NCBI RefSeq assembly: GCF_004349105.1
Contig: NZ_SMLB01000002.1
Coordinates: forward strand, 124,001-188,000
Direction: 5' to 3'
Source: Jiangella aurantiaca
Lineage (GTDB): Bacteria > Actinomycetota > Actinomycetes > Jiangellales > Jiangellaceae
Length of the DNA: 64,000 nucleotides
The notes under the pieces were generated by a model that worked only from the letters and a program-made list of their open reading frames with translations, searched no databases and was not told the origin of the DNA. Positions 39,017 to 47,645 of this stretch are shown here, one piece after another. The stretch's first letter is position 1, and every line of letters starts with the position of its first letter. The position numbers and the translations under genes were made by a program.

Positions 39017-41215
39017 TCAGTCCTGCCTGAACAGCAGCGGCGCGAAGTCGATGAGGTTCTTCTGCCACGCATCCCACCCGTGCGGGCCGGGCGTGGGCCC
39101 GTCGTACTCGTACTCGATTCCGAGCTGGTCCATGACGGTCAGGGAGTTCATGAAGGACGGGTAGACGAAGTCCGTGGGATCGCCGACGTAGACCTTCAGC
39201 AGTGTGGTGCCGTCGTTGATCGCCTCGGCGTCGACCCCCGTCGCGCTGCCGAACCCGGCCGAGAACGCTCCGACGTAGGCGAATTTCCCAGGATGCGTCT
39301 TGAGTACGGTGAAGGTCTGCCCCCCGCCCATCGACAGACCGGCGAGGGCGCGGCGGGCCGGATCGTCGGACACGTTGTACCGCTCGAGCGACACGGGGAC
39401 GATGTTCTCGAGCAGCTCGCGGGTGAAGTTCGACGAGTTGCCGTTGCCCATCACCACCACCATCGGCTCGAGGTTCCCGTCGAGGTAGTGGTTGTCGAGG
39501 ATCTGCTTGGCCCGCCCCATCTCGATCCAGTCCGTGTAGTTCTGGCCGCCGCCGTGCTGCAGGTAGAAGACGGGGTAGGGCTCGGCGCGATCGGGGTCGT
39601 ACCCGGGCGGCGTCCAGACGTACGCCTTCCGCTCCGCCCCGGCGACCGTGCTCTGGTACGTCAACGTCTCGACGGTGCCGCCCTGCCCCTCCGGGACGTC
39701 GGCGAGCAGGCGCGCCGACTCTCCGGGGATGAAGAACGTGCTCCAGGTCGGTTCCGTGGTCACCCGGGTCGGGTTCGACGTGTCCTTCGTGGAGACGCGG
39801 TCGACGATGAGCCGGTAGTAGTGGAAGCCGGGCTTCAGCGGGCCGACGGTGGCACGCCACCGGTCACCGACCCGGGACATCTCCACGCGGATCCAGCTGC
39901 CGCCGGGCGCCCAGTTGCCCCACACGGTGACGTTCTGCGCGTCCTTGAACTCCGTGGTCGTCTCGAACGTGACGAACCCGTCCTCGGTGATCCACGGCGT
40001 CGGAGTGGTGCCGGCCGGCGGCTGGCGGAACTCGGCCTCGAGCGGAAGGTGCCCAGGGCTCGGGCCCTCGTCCGGTGCGTCGCGGAACAGGCGCGGCACG
40101 AAGTCGATCAGGTTCTCCTGCCAGGCGTTCCAGTTGTGGCCGCGATCGGGGTTGACGCCGTCGAACTGGTACTCGACGCCGGCCTCGTCGAACTGCCGCA
40201 TCAATCGGTAGTTGTAGTTGTAGGCGAGGTCGGTGACGTTGCCGGTGTACAGCCGCAGCAGCTCGGTGCCCTCGTTGATCTCCTCGGCGTCCACACCACT
40301 GGCGCTGCCGAACACGAATCCCGCGAACGACCCGATGTAGGCGAACTCGCCCGGGTGTTCGAACAGCGTGCTCAGCGTCTGGTAGCCGCCCATCGAGAGC
40401 CCGGCCAGCGCCTGCTGGGACGGACTGTGCGAGATGTTGTAGTCGTGCCGGGCCTCCCGCATGATGTTCCGCAGCAGCTCCTTCTGGAAGTCCGGCACGT
40501 TGCCGTCACCCATCACGACGACCATCGGCTCGATCTCGCCACGGAGCGTGAGGTTGTCGAAGATCTGCTTGGCGCGTCCGACCTCGACCCAGTCGCGGTA
40601 GCCCTGCGCGCTCCCGTGCTGCAGGTACAGCACCGGGTACGGCTCCTTGCGGCCGGCGTCGTAGCCCGGCGGCGTCCAGACGAGCGCGGACCGTTGCCCG
40701 CGCGTGACCGTGCTGCGATACGTCATCGTCTCGACGGTGCCGCCCTGCCCCTGGGGCACGTCGGCCAGGAGGTCGGCGGAGTCACCAGGGACGAAGAAGG
40801 TGCTCCACTCCGGTTCCGACGCGACGCTCGTCGGGTTCGTCGGGTCCTTGACCACCTTCGTGTCGTCCGCGGTGAACTGGTAGTAGTACAGGCCCGGCTC
40901 GAGCGGCCCCATCACCGACGTCCAGTTGCCCCCGCGTCGCGTAAGGCCCCACTGGGCCCAGTTGGCCGACGGGCCGAAGTTGCCCTCGGCGACGATCTGG
41001 GTCACGTCACCGAACGCGGCCTGAGCCTCTTCGGCCGAGATCGTGAACGTGACGAAGCCGTCGTCGTCCACGGCGACCCACGGCGTTTCCGCCATCACCG
41101 CGGGTGGTGCCGCCACCAAGGCGGCCACGGCCATCGCGGCGCCGACGAGGAGGGCCGCCAAGCGCCGCCCGATCCCGATGCGGCGCGTTCGTCTCTGGCG
41201 AGATGCCATCACCAT
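39017..41215 (-). CDS. Secreted protein with two tandem CBM48-CE1 esterase modules
   Basis: 732 residues from the ATG at 41215 (AGAGGA four bases before; a second ATG lies at 41209). The signal peptide (LAALLVGAAMAVAALVAAPP) ends near VMAETP. Module 1 has a sandwich domain (TQIVAEGNFGPSANWAQWG, LYYYQF) and an esterase with Ser274 in AGLSMGGYQ and His in GHNWNAW. Module 2 repeats this with VTVWGNWAPGGSWIRVE, FHYYRL, Ser628 in AGLSMGGGQ and His in GPHGWDAW. Both active sites look complete. The sequence STVxxxxRxAxVWTPPGYD occurs in both. Feruloyl or acetyl esterase activity on arabinoxylan is likely. It is monocistronic. Confidence 0.85.
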   Translation of the reverse strand: MVMASRQRRTRRIGIGRRLAALLVGAAMAVAALVAAPPAVMAETPWVAVDDDGFVTFTISAEEAQAAFGDVTQIVAEGNFGPSANWAQWGLTRRGGNWTSVMGPLEPGLYYYQFTADDTKVVKDPTNPTSVASEPEWSTFFVPGDSADLLADVPQGQGGTVETMTYRSTVTRGQRSALVWTPPGYDAGRKEPYPVLYLQHGSAQGYRDWVEVGRAKQIFDNLTLRGEIEPMVVVMGDGNVPDFQKELLRNIMREARHDYNISHSPSQQALAGLSMGGYQTLSTLFEHPGEFAYIGSFAGFVFGSASGVDAEEINEGTELLRLYTGNVTDLAYNYNYRLMRQFDEAGVEYQFDGVNPDRGHNWNAWQENLIDFVPRLFRDAPDEGPSPGHLPLEAEFRQPPAGTTPTPWITEDGFVTFETTTEFKDAQNVTVWGNWAPGGSWIRVEMSRVGDRWRATVGPLKPGFHYYRLIVDRVSTKDTSNPTRVTTEPTWSTFFIPGESARLLADVPEGQGGTVETLTYQSTVAGAERKAYVWTPPGYDPDRAEPYPVFYLQHGGGQNYTDWIEMGRAKQILDNHYLDGNLEPMVVVMGNGNSSNFTRELLENIVPVSLERYNVSDDPARRALAGLSMGGGQTFTVLKTHPGKFAYVGAFSAGFGSATGVDAEAINDGTTLLKVYVGDPTDFVYPSFMNSLTVMDQLGIEYEYDGPTPGPHGWDAWQKNLIDFAPLLFRQD

Positions 41216-41342
41216 TGATCCTCTCTGTCCTGAGTCCGCCGTCGTCCGGTGCAGCGCAGGAGACGACGGATGCGACCACCGAGAGAGCCGATCACCCTCG
41301 GCTGTGCGGGCGGGCGGTTGCGACGTGCGGGGCCCCTCCTCA

Positions 41343-41358
41343 TTTACAACGTCGGCAA
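41343..41358 (-). promoter_or_regulatory. Weak copy of the AACGTT operator upstream of the tandem esterase
   Basis: TTTACAACGTCGGCAA matches the first nine positions of the 37756 operator (TTTATAACGT) with one change and diverges on the right arm. It lies about 130 bases before the esterase start, closer than the strong copy at 41421. It could be an auxiliary LacI site for looping. Confidence 0.35.
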
Positions 41359-41420
41359 AACTCGCCCGCGGCCCATGCTGGCGGCGCGGCTCGGAGGGTG
41401 TCAATACTTCTGGCGCCGCA

Positions 41421-41454
41421 TTTATAACGTTGTGATTGATTGCATCATGCGCAA
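41421..41454 (-). promoter_or_regulatory. Adjacent LacI-type and IclR-type operators upstream of the tandem esterase
   Basis: TTTATAACGTTGTGAT (41421-41436) matches the 37756 operator at 14 of 16 positions. Four bases later, TTGCATCATGCGCAA (41440-41454) matches the IclR-type palindromes at 20248 and 22852 (TTGCA-N5-YGCAA). A half site TATGCGCAA follows at 41469. The pair lies about 200 bases before the esterase start, in a gene-free stretch (41216-41495) that is otherwise unremarkable. Dual control by the local LacI and IclR proteins is the simplest reading. Confidence 0.55.
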
Positions 41455-41495
41455 CGCTTCGATCCGATATGCGCAACGCCGCGTCGTGCGGCGGG

Positions 41496-42523
41496 TCATA
41501 GGTCCGTCTGGAGAACGCCGCGCTCGCGCAGGTCTGCCCACAGCCCAGGAGGCACGTCGGCCTCCGAGCGTCGCAACGTGGCGGCGACCTGTGCCGCGTC
41601 CCGAACCCCGACGACCGTCGAGATCACAGCGGGATGCGCACGGGCGAAGGCGAGTGCGGCCTCGGGAAGGGTCACGCCCCAGTCCTCGCATGCGGCGGCG
41701 ATGCGGTGTGCTCGCTCGATCACCTTCGGCGGCGCCTGTTCGTAGTCGTAGGTGGCCGTGGTCGGGGGTCGCTCACTGGCGAGCAGGCCCGAGTTGTACA
41801 CACCGGCGATCACGACGCCCACTCCTTCGGCCTGAGCGGCGGGCAGCAGGTCGTACAGCGCCCCTTGCTCCAGCAGGGTGTACCGCCCGGCACACATGAC
41901 GACGTCCACATCGGTCTCCTGGACGAACCGCGCGAGCATGGCCGATCGGTTCATGCCGGCCCGATGGCTCCGATGACGCCTTGGTCACGCAGTGCGATCA
42001 GCGCGGGGATCGCCTCCGTCGCTGCCTCGTGCCAGTGGTCGTCCGGATCGTGCAGGTAGACGATGTCGATGCGGTCGAGTCCGAGGCGGTTCAGGCTCGC
42101 CTCGAAGGACCTGCGGACGCCGTCACGGCTGAAGTCCCAGACTCGCCGGTGATCCGCGGGCACCGCGAAGCCCTCGGCGTCGCGCAGGTGCGCCGTCTCC
42201 GGGGATGGCACCAGCAACCTGCCCACTTTGGTCGAAACGACGTACTCTTCACGCGGGTGCTGCCGCAGCGCCGCGCCCAGTCTGCGCTCGGACAACCCCA
42301 GGCCGTAATGCGGAGCGGTGTCGAAGTACCGGATCCCTGCGGCCCATGCCGCGTCGACGGCGCGGGCGAACGGTCCGTCAGACGTGGCCCGGTACAGGTT
42401 GCCGCCCTGGGCGGCGCCGAATCCCAGGCCGGTCAACTCGACGCCGGGCCTGCGGGGCAGCTGCCGGCGGTCCATCAGTGGCCGAGCCGGCCGGAGTCGC
42501 CGCGGTAGACCACTGCCGTCCAT
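41496..42523 (-). pseudogene. Aldo/keto reductase (fucose/aldose dehydrogenase-like) split by a frameshift
   Basis: Two frames together make one aldo/keto reductase. The upstream part, from the ATG at 42523 behind GGAGGAGCG, has ELTGLGFGAAQGGNLYRAT, FDTAPHYGLGLSERRLG, EYVVSTKVGR and DIVYLHDPDDHW with the catalytic Asp, Tyr, Lys and His. It stops at TGA 41951 after GVIGAIGPA. The downstream part begins MNRSAMLARFV at 41954 and continues through VVMCAGRYTLLEQ to EADVPPGLW. Relatives read GxGMNRSAM without a break, so one base (probably a G near 41955) is missing. This is either a true mutation or a sequencing error. Intact relatives oxidise L-fucose or D-arabinose, which would suit this operon. 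Confidence 0.75.
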
Positions 42524-42601
42524 CGCTCCTCCATCGTTGGTCCGTGGTGGCCGGTCGTGGGGCGCACCGCTGCGGCGGCGCGCCACACGACCGGGCTCGT
42601 C

Positions 42602-45538
42602 TCAGGTGACGCTGAAGTCGGCGAAGCTGAACTGACCGGTCACGCCGGCTGCGTGGGAGGTGGCGATCAATCCGGCGTCCTGGGTGGACGCGATGCCGGC
42701 CAGCGTCACCGTGGGGCCGACCTTGATCCACGTGCTGCCGTTCGTCGAGTAGTAGCCGCTGACCTGGGTGCCTTCGCGGACCAGGCGGACCCAGGCCGGC
42801 GCTCGGACGCCGCCGGCTCCGCTGAAGGAATCGAGGTACCCGTTGCCGTTGGCGTCCCACTGGAACGCGACGCCGTTCCCCGGTGTGACGACCATGACGG
42901 CGTAGCCGGCAGACGATCCGGCGGCGGTGACGTCGTTGCGGATCACCACACCGGCCTTGGCCCACGGGTTGGTGTTGTCCATCTGAGTGACCCGCGCCGT
43001 CACGGTCGCCGTGTCGCCGACCGCGTCATCCTGGTAGATGGTGCCGTACTCGTCGAAGGCGCCGCCGCCGTCCTGCCAGATGTCCGCGCCCGCGGTCAGG
43101 ATGGCGAACTGGCCGCCGGCCTCGGCGAACCGGCTCGGTACCGACCCGTAGCTGGCGAGGGACGTCAGCGGGTTCAGCGCGGTCAGCGTCAGCGACCTGT
43201 TCACCGCATACTGCAGGCCGTCGGCACGCAGGCTCAGCGCCGCCTGCACCGTGGCCTGGCTGACCGGGCTCGAGAACGACGCCGGCGCGGTGACCGTCCA
43301 CGACACGGTGGCCGACGCGCCCGGGTCCAGTGCCGGGCTCAGCGGCTTGCCCTGACGTACGGCCGCCCAGCCCTCGGGAACGCTGATCCCGGCGGTCAGT
43401 CCGGACACCCGCTCGTCGGTCAGGTTCGCGACCGTGGCGGTCACCGTGGTGGCGCCGCCGGCGTCCAGGCTCACCGGATCGGCCGTCAGGAAGGCCCCGA
43501 CCGGCGGGCGCTGGGGATCTGCCGGGCCGCGGTACTTCCCCTCGGGCCCAGCCTCGAAGATCACTCGGCTGGCCTCGATCGGGAGGTTGCCACCGGTGAC
43601 GGCGACGTTGTCGCGGACGATGTTGCCGCGGCTACCGTTGACGAGGCCGGTGATGGCCGAGTTGGTCGCGTAGTTGCCGATGAGCGTGAGGTCGCCGGTG
43701 CGGTTGCCGTTCTGGTTGTTCGCGTGCGCCCACTGGCCGGCGTTGTTGAGGAAGACGTTGCCCGACGCGGAGATGTAGCGGGAGCCCTCGTCGAAGTAGA
43801 GACCGAGCTGCCGGCTGTTCTCGCAGAGGTTCTCGTCGATCGTGCTGCCCGGCATCGCCGACAACGTGTAGATGCAGCCGGCGTCGAACATCGTCTGGAT
43901 GACGTTGCGCACGTAGTTGCCCACGATGCGCACGTCCTTCAAGGTCGTCGGCGTCTCGTAGATCGGCTGGAAGTCGTAGAGGCCACGATTGATGTACTCC
44001 GGACTGCCGCCGGGGTCGTTCGCCCCCCAGCCGTAGCCGACGCCGATGCCCGTGTAGGGCATGTCGGACACGTAGTTGTGCTCGATGGTCAACCCGCTGA
44101 CGTAGCTGGCGAAGATCGCGTCCTGGTCGAGATATTCGAGCGCGGTGGAGTACACGCGGTTGTTGCTGATCAGTATGTCCTTGTTCACCATGCGCAGGTC
44201 GGGTGGGTGGTGAGCGTCCGGCTGCACGCCTCCGACGACGATGCCGCCGCCCGCGCTGGCGGTGAAAGTGCTGCCCACGACGGAGACGTCGCTGGCGCCC
44301 AGGCCGACGCCCGTGGAGTGGGCGTTGGCATCGTTCCCGATGCCCAGGCCGACCGATCCCAGGTTCACGAACGTGCCGTCGACGACGCTGATGTTCTCGG
44401 CCGCCGACACCTGCACCGCCGCCGGGGCCTGCCACCAGTGGTTGCGGGATGCCTCGAAGCCGCGGCAGCCGACGGCGCACGACGTGAACGCGTCAGCGGG
44501 CCGGTCCGGCTGCACGCCGTTGATGAACGTGCCGGTCTGCTGGTTGGCGTAGCCGTTCGAGGAACTGGGGTGCAGCCACGTCGTCCCGGTGAAGGTGATG
44601 CCCTCGAAGCGCAGGTTCCGAACGGGCTCGTCGTACGTGCCACCCACCTCGACCAGCGTCTCCAGCCGGGGCAGCTCGACCGTGGCGCTGCTCAGGTCTT
44701 GTCCGTCGAGCGGCTTGTAGTACAGAACGCCCGCCGCCGTGTCGAGATACCACTCGCCGCCCTCGTCGAGGAAGCTCTTCGAGTTGAGCAGGAAGTACCG
44801 CGGCGTCCGGAAGGGAGAGGTCACGGAGTCGTAGCCGTAGGTGTTGTTGTCCCAGGCCGGCTGCTGCATGACGACGGTCGTGCCGGAGATGCTCTGCACG
44901 GGTGCGAACCGGTTGGTGAACGACTGCAGCGCCTGGAACTCGATCCGCTCCTGCTGCGGAAGATCCGCCAGGTAGGCGAGATTCGGATCGTTGAGCGTGA
45001 AACCGGTCGGGTTGAGGGTGATGGCCGTCCGGGGCAGGCTGATCCGCGCCTTCTGAGCCACGACGCCGTTCACATAGAGCTGCCGGCTGTCGAAACCGGT
45101 TCCGACGTCGGCCTTGTAGACGCCGGTCGTAGGGTCGTCGAGCTCCCAGCCCGTGACGGGCCGTGCGCCACTCAAGACCGGCTCGGCGCCCGGTGCGGCC
45201 TGCCAGGTCACGGTGTGACCGTCGCGCCCGGAGTCGTCGGCGTCGAATCGCAGCGGCTGGTCGAGCCGGTAGGTGCCGTCGAGCAGCTGCACGGTGACGT
45301 CGCCGTCGTCCGCCAGATCGCGGACGCGGCGCTGGGTCTCCTCCAGCGTCGCCAGCGGCTCGGCCCGGGTGCCTGGGCCGGCGTCATCGGCGCCGGGCGC
45401 ACCGGTCGGCGCCACGACGATCACCTGCGCGGTCTGCGCGGCGGCCGGTGGCGCGGCGGCGAGCACCGTGGTGACAGTGACTGCTGCGATGGCCGCGGCA
45501 GCCGTCGTTCGTACGTTCAGGTCGCGTAAGAGACGCAC
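42602..45538 (-). CDS. Large secreted beta-helix protein, possibly GH141-like
   Basis: 978 residues. The signal peptide (IAAVTVTTVLAAAPPAAAQ) is followed by VVAPTGAPGADDAGPGTRAE and TVQLLDGTYRLDQPLRFDAD, then TVTWQAAPGAEPVLSGARPV. This opening is typical of beta-helix glycosidases such as GH141. Coils follow to about residue 680 (DILISNNRVYSTALEYLDQD, CIYTLSAMPGSTIDENLCEN). Then come an NEW3-like sandwich (DPVSLDAGGATTVTATVANL) and a C-terminal DUF1349 or CBM-like domain ending QFSFADFSVT. It probably attacks a branched plant polysaccharide outside the cell. It belongs to the operon of the 48639 importer. The family name is tentative because I see no diagnostic catalytic motif. Confidence 0.72.
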   Translation of the reverse strand: MRLLRDLNVRTTAAAAIAAVTVTTVLAAAPPAAAQTAQVIVVAPTGAPGADDAGPGTRAEPLATLEETQRRVRDLADDGDVTVQLLDGTYRLDQPLRFDADDSGRDGHTVTWQAAPGAEPVLSGARPVTGWELDDPTTGVYKADVGTGFDSRQLYVNGVVAQKARISLPRTAITLNPTGFTLNDPNLAYLADLPQQERIEFQALQSFTNRFAPVQSISGTTVVMQQPAWDNNTYGYDSVTSPFRTPRYFLLNSKSFLDEGGEWYLDTAAGVLYYKPLDGQDLSSATVELPRLETLVEVGGTYDEPVRNLRFEGITFTGTTWLHPSSSNGYANQQTGTFINGVQPDRPADAFTSCAVGCRGFEASRNHWWQAPAAVQVSAAENISVVDGTFVNLGSVGLGIGNDANAHSTGVGLGASDVSVVGSTFTASAGGGIVVGGVQPDAHHPPDLRMVNKDILISNNRVYSTALEYLDQDAIFASYVSGLTIEHNYVSDMPYTGIGVGYGWGANDPGGSPEYINRGLYDFQPIYETPTTLKDVRIVGNYVRNVIQTMFDAGCIYTLSAMPGSTIDENLCENSRQLGLYFDEGSRYISASGNVFLNNAGQWAHANNQNGNRTGDLTLIGNYATNSAITGLVNGSRGNIVRDNVAVTGGNLPIEASRVIFEAGPEGKYRGPADPQRPPVGAFLTADPVSLDAGGATTVTATVANLTDERVSGLTAGISVPEGWAAVRQGKPLSPALDPGASATVSWTVTAPASFSSPVSQATVQAALSLRADGLQYAVNRSLTLTALNPLTSLASYGSVPSRFAEAGGQFAILTAGADIWQDGGGAFDEYGTIYQDDAVGDTATVTARVTQMDNTNPWAKAGVVIRNDVTAAGSSAGYAVMVVTPGNGVAFQWDANGNGYLDSFSGAGGVRAPAWVRLVREGTQVSGYYSTNGSTWIKVGPTVTLAGIASTQDAGLIATSHAAGVTGQFSFADFSVT

Positions 45539-45580
45539 GGCGATGTCCGTCCTTCCTTCACGGTGGGTAGGGCGTGGAAC

Positions 45581-46813
45581 TCAGAGCTGAGCGCTGTGCG
45601 GCAGGTCGTTGTCACTGATCGGGGGGTGCTGAAGCGGGCCCAGCGGGTAGCGCGCCCCTCCGGGGCGGCGGCCGGTGGCGGCCAGCCGCCGGCCCGCGGC
45701 CTCGGGCCGCACGTGTGGCCCGCTGGGGGTGGACGGGCGGCCGCCGCCGACGCTCGACGCGATCGCGTCCTCGTCGACCTGGATGCCCAGCCCGGGCGAG
45801 TCACCGAGCGTGAACGCACCGTCCTCGATGCCCAGGTCGAGGACGATGCCGTGTGGTGGCCGCAGGTCCTGCAGCTCACTCACGATGTGATTCGGCACGC
45901 AGGTCGCGGCGTGCAGCAGCCCGACGGGGGTGTTGCCGATCGGGCTCACGGGCAGATCGTGCGCGTGGGCGACCATCGAGGTGCGCAGGAAGTGGCTGAT
46001 CCCCCACACCGCGCTGGTCTGCACGATGTCGACCGCACCGGCGGCGAGCAGCGGCCGGAACTGCTCGAGGCCGGTGAGGTTCTCGCCGGTGGCGACCGAG
46101 GCACGGATCCCGCGCCCGACCACCGCATGGCCTTCGGCGTCCCAGCGGCGCACCGGCTCCTCGACCCAGGCGAGGTCGAGGGTCCGCTCGAGCTCGCAGA
46201 TGTGGCGGACCGCCTGCTTGCGCGTCCACGACTCGTTCACGTCGAGCATCAGGCTGGGCCGCAGTCCGCGGCCCGCCTCGGTCAGGACCTCTCGGACCAG
46301 GGTGAGCCGGTGTCGGTCCTGCTCGATGTCCAGGCCGCCCTTGAGCTTGGCGGCCCGCAGGCCGACCGCGGCGTAGAGCTCGTACGCCGCGACCAGTTCG
46401 TCGTCCGTCAGCCCGATGTCCAGGCCAGAGGCATAGGCCGGGACCCGCCGGTCCCTGCCGCCCAGGAGCCGCCAGAGTGGCTCGCCGGCGGCCTGGGCCT
46501 TGATGTCCCACAGCGCTGTGTCGAACGCGCCGATGGTGCCGAAGACGGCACCGGCGTGGCCGGTCTTGAACGTCTGGCGCAGCATGCGGTCGTAGAGCGC
46601 GGTCACGCCGCGTGGGTCCTCGCCCTCGAGCGCGGCGAAGATCGCGTCGGCTTCGATGTGCGACCCCAGACCGACGCCGGTGATTCCCTCGTCGGTGTCG
46701 ACCAGGATGATCGGAACCGATGTGACGCCGTCGGTGAAGACCCCGTTGGCGTCGCCGACGGGACGGCCCCACTCCTGGACCGTCGTGAGGGTACGAAACC
46801 CGGTGATCCGCAT
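45581..46813 (-). CDS. Enolase-superfamily enzyme (mandelate racemase/muconate lactonizing group)
   Basis: 410 residues. The capping domain starts MRITGFRTLTTVQEWGRPVG. In the barrel, the Lys pair lies in RAAKLKGGLD, and metal ligands are in LMLDVNESW, WVEEPVRRW and ATGENL. The region HAHDLPVSPIGN would hold the opposite acid/base. This suits sugar-acid dehydratases or racemases of the MR group, distinct from the galactonate-like enzyme at 26081. The last ~55 residues (from GGGRPSTPSG) are Arg/Pro/Gly-rich and look unstructured. The start is one base after the permease stop, so it belongs to the importer operon. The substrate is presumably derived from what the neighbouring beta-helix enzyme releases. 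Confidence 0.78.
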   Translation of the reverse strand: MRITGFRTLTTVQEWGRPVGDANGVFTDGVTSVPIILVDTDEGITGVGLGSHIEADAIFAALEGEDPRGVTALYDRMLRQTFKTGHAGAVFGTIGAFDTALWDIKAQAAGEPLWRLLGGRDRRVPAYASGLDIGLTDDELVAAYELYAAVGLRAAKLKGGLDIEQDRHRLTLVREVLTEAGRGLRPSLMLDVNESWTRKQAVRHICELERTLDLAWVEEPVRRWDAEGHAVVGRGIRASVATGENLTGLEQFRPLLAAGAVDIVQTSAVWGISHFLRTSMVAHAHDLPVSPIGNTPVGLLHAATCVPNHIVSELQDLRPPHGIVLDLGIEDGAFTLGDSPGLGIQVDEDAIASSVGGGRPSTPSGPHVRPEAAGRRLAATGRRPGGARYPLGPLQHPPISDNDLPHSAQL

Positions 46814-46814
46814 G

Positions 46815-47645
46815 TCAGCCCTTCGTGGAGCCGGCGGTCACGCCGTCGGCGATCTGGCGCTGGAAGAAGAGGTAGATCATCAGGACGGGAAGAGCGGCGA
46901 TGAGCACCCCGGCGGCGAAGGTGGGGATGTCGTCGGAGTACTGCCCTCGCAGCGCCGTCACCCCGACCATGAGCGTGCGATGCTCGGCCGATGGCATGAG
47001 CAGCAGTGCAATGAGCACGTCGTTCCAGCAGAACAGTGCGTTCAGGATGCCTACGGACAACAACGCCGGCCGCCCGATCGGCAGCATGATTCGTCGATAG
47101 ACGCCGTACAGCGTGTTGCCGTCGATCCTGGCCGCGTCGATGATGTCCGCGGGAATGCCGGCGTAGTAGCTGGTCATCAGGAAGATCGTGAAGGGCAGGA
47201 ATTGCGCGACGTAAGTCAGGATCAGGCCCGGGTACGTGTCGAGCAGTCCAGTGTCAGCCATCGTCCGGGCGAGCGGAACCATGATCACCTGGAAGGGGAT
47301 GAACAGCGCGGCCAGGCAGCCCAGGAACAGTGCCCGCGAGCCCTTGAAGCGCAATTGCCCCAGGGCGAAGCCGGCCATGGATCCGAGGAGTAGCAGGACG
47401 GCAACCGAGCACCCCACCACAATGATGGAGTTGACGAAGTACCGGGCCATCCCGACGCTGTTCCAAGCGGCGTCGATGTTGTCCCAGCGCAGCGACTCGG
47501 TCACGGAGAAGCGGTTGAGGATGTACTCATGACGCGTCTTCATCGCGACGTTGGTGGTGAAGACCAACGGGTAGATCGTGGCCAGCGCGAGCAGCGCCAT
47601 GGGTGCGGCGACGAACCACTTTCCCGAACGCACACCGCCGCCCAT
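46815..47645 (-). CDS. Sugar ABC transporter permease, MalG type
   Basis: 276 residues. TM1 lies in VAAPMALLALATIYPLVFTT, and the third to fourth segments around VLLLLGSMAGFALGQL and LGCLAALFIPFQVIMVPL. The EAA loop is IIDAARIDGNTLYGVYRRIM, and the end is IADGVTAGSTKG, a classical MalG tail. Its ATG shares one base with the stop of the partner permease (TGATG). It is part of the operon 49919 to 41496. No ATPase gene is present. Confidence 0.9.
   Translation of the reverse strand: MGGGVRSGKWFVAAPMALLALATIYPLVFTTNVAMKTRHEYILNRFSVTESLRWDNIDAAWNSVGMARYFVNSIIVVGCSVAVLLLLGSMAGFALGQLRFKGSRALFLGCLAALFIPFQVIMVPLARTMADTGLLDTYPGLILTYVAQFLPFTIFLMTSYYAGIPADIIDAARIDGNTLYGVYRRIMLPIGRPALLSVGILNALFCWNDVLIALLLMPSAEHRTLMVGVTALRGQYSDDIPTFAAGVLIAALPVLMIYLFFQRQIADGVTAGSTKG

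Noticed and set aside
42557-45529. Plus-strand frame of nearly 1000 codons opposite the large beta-helix gene
   Set aside because: Antisense shadow; the minus-strand frame has a signal peptide, beta-helix repeats and sandwich domains.
45581-45750. Considered the Arg/Pro-rich C-terminal tail of the enolase-superfamily protein as a frameshift product
   Set aside because: Composition alone is weak evidence, and no alternative frame restores a clear family C-terminus, so I kept the gene intact.
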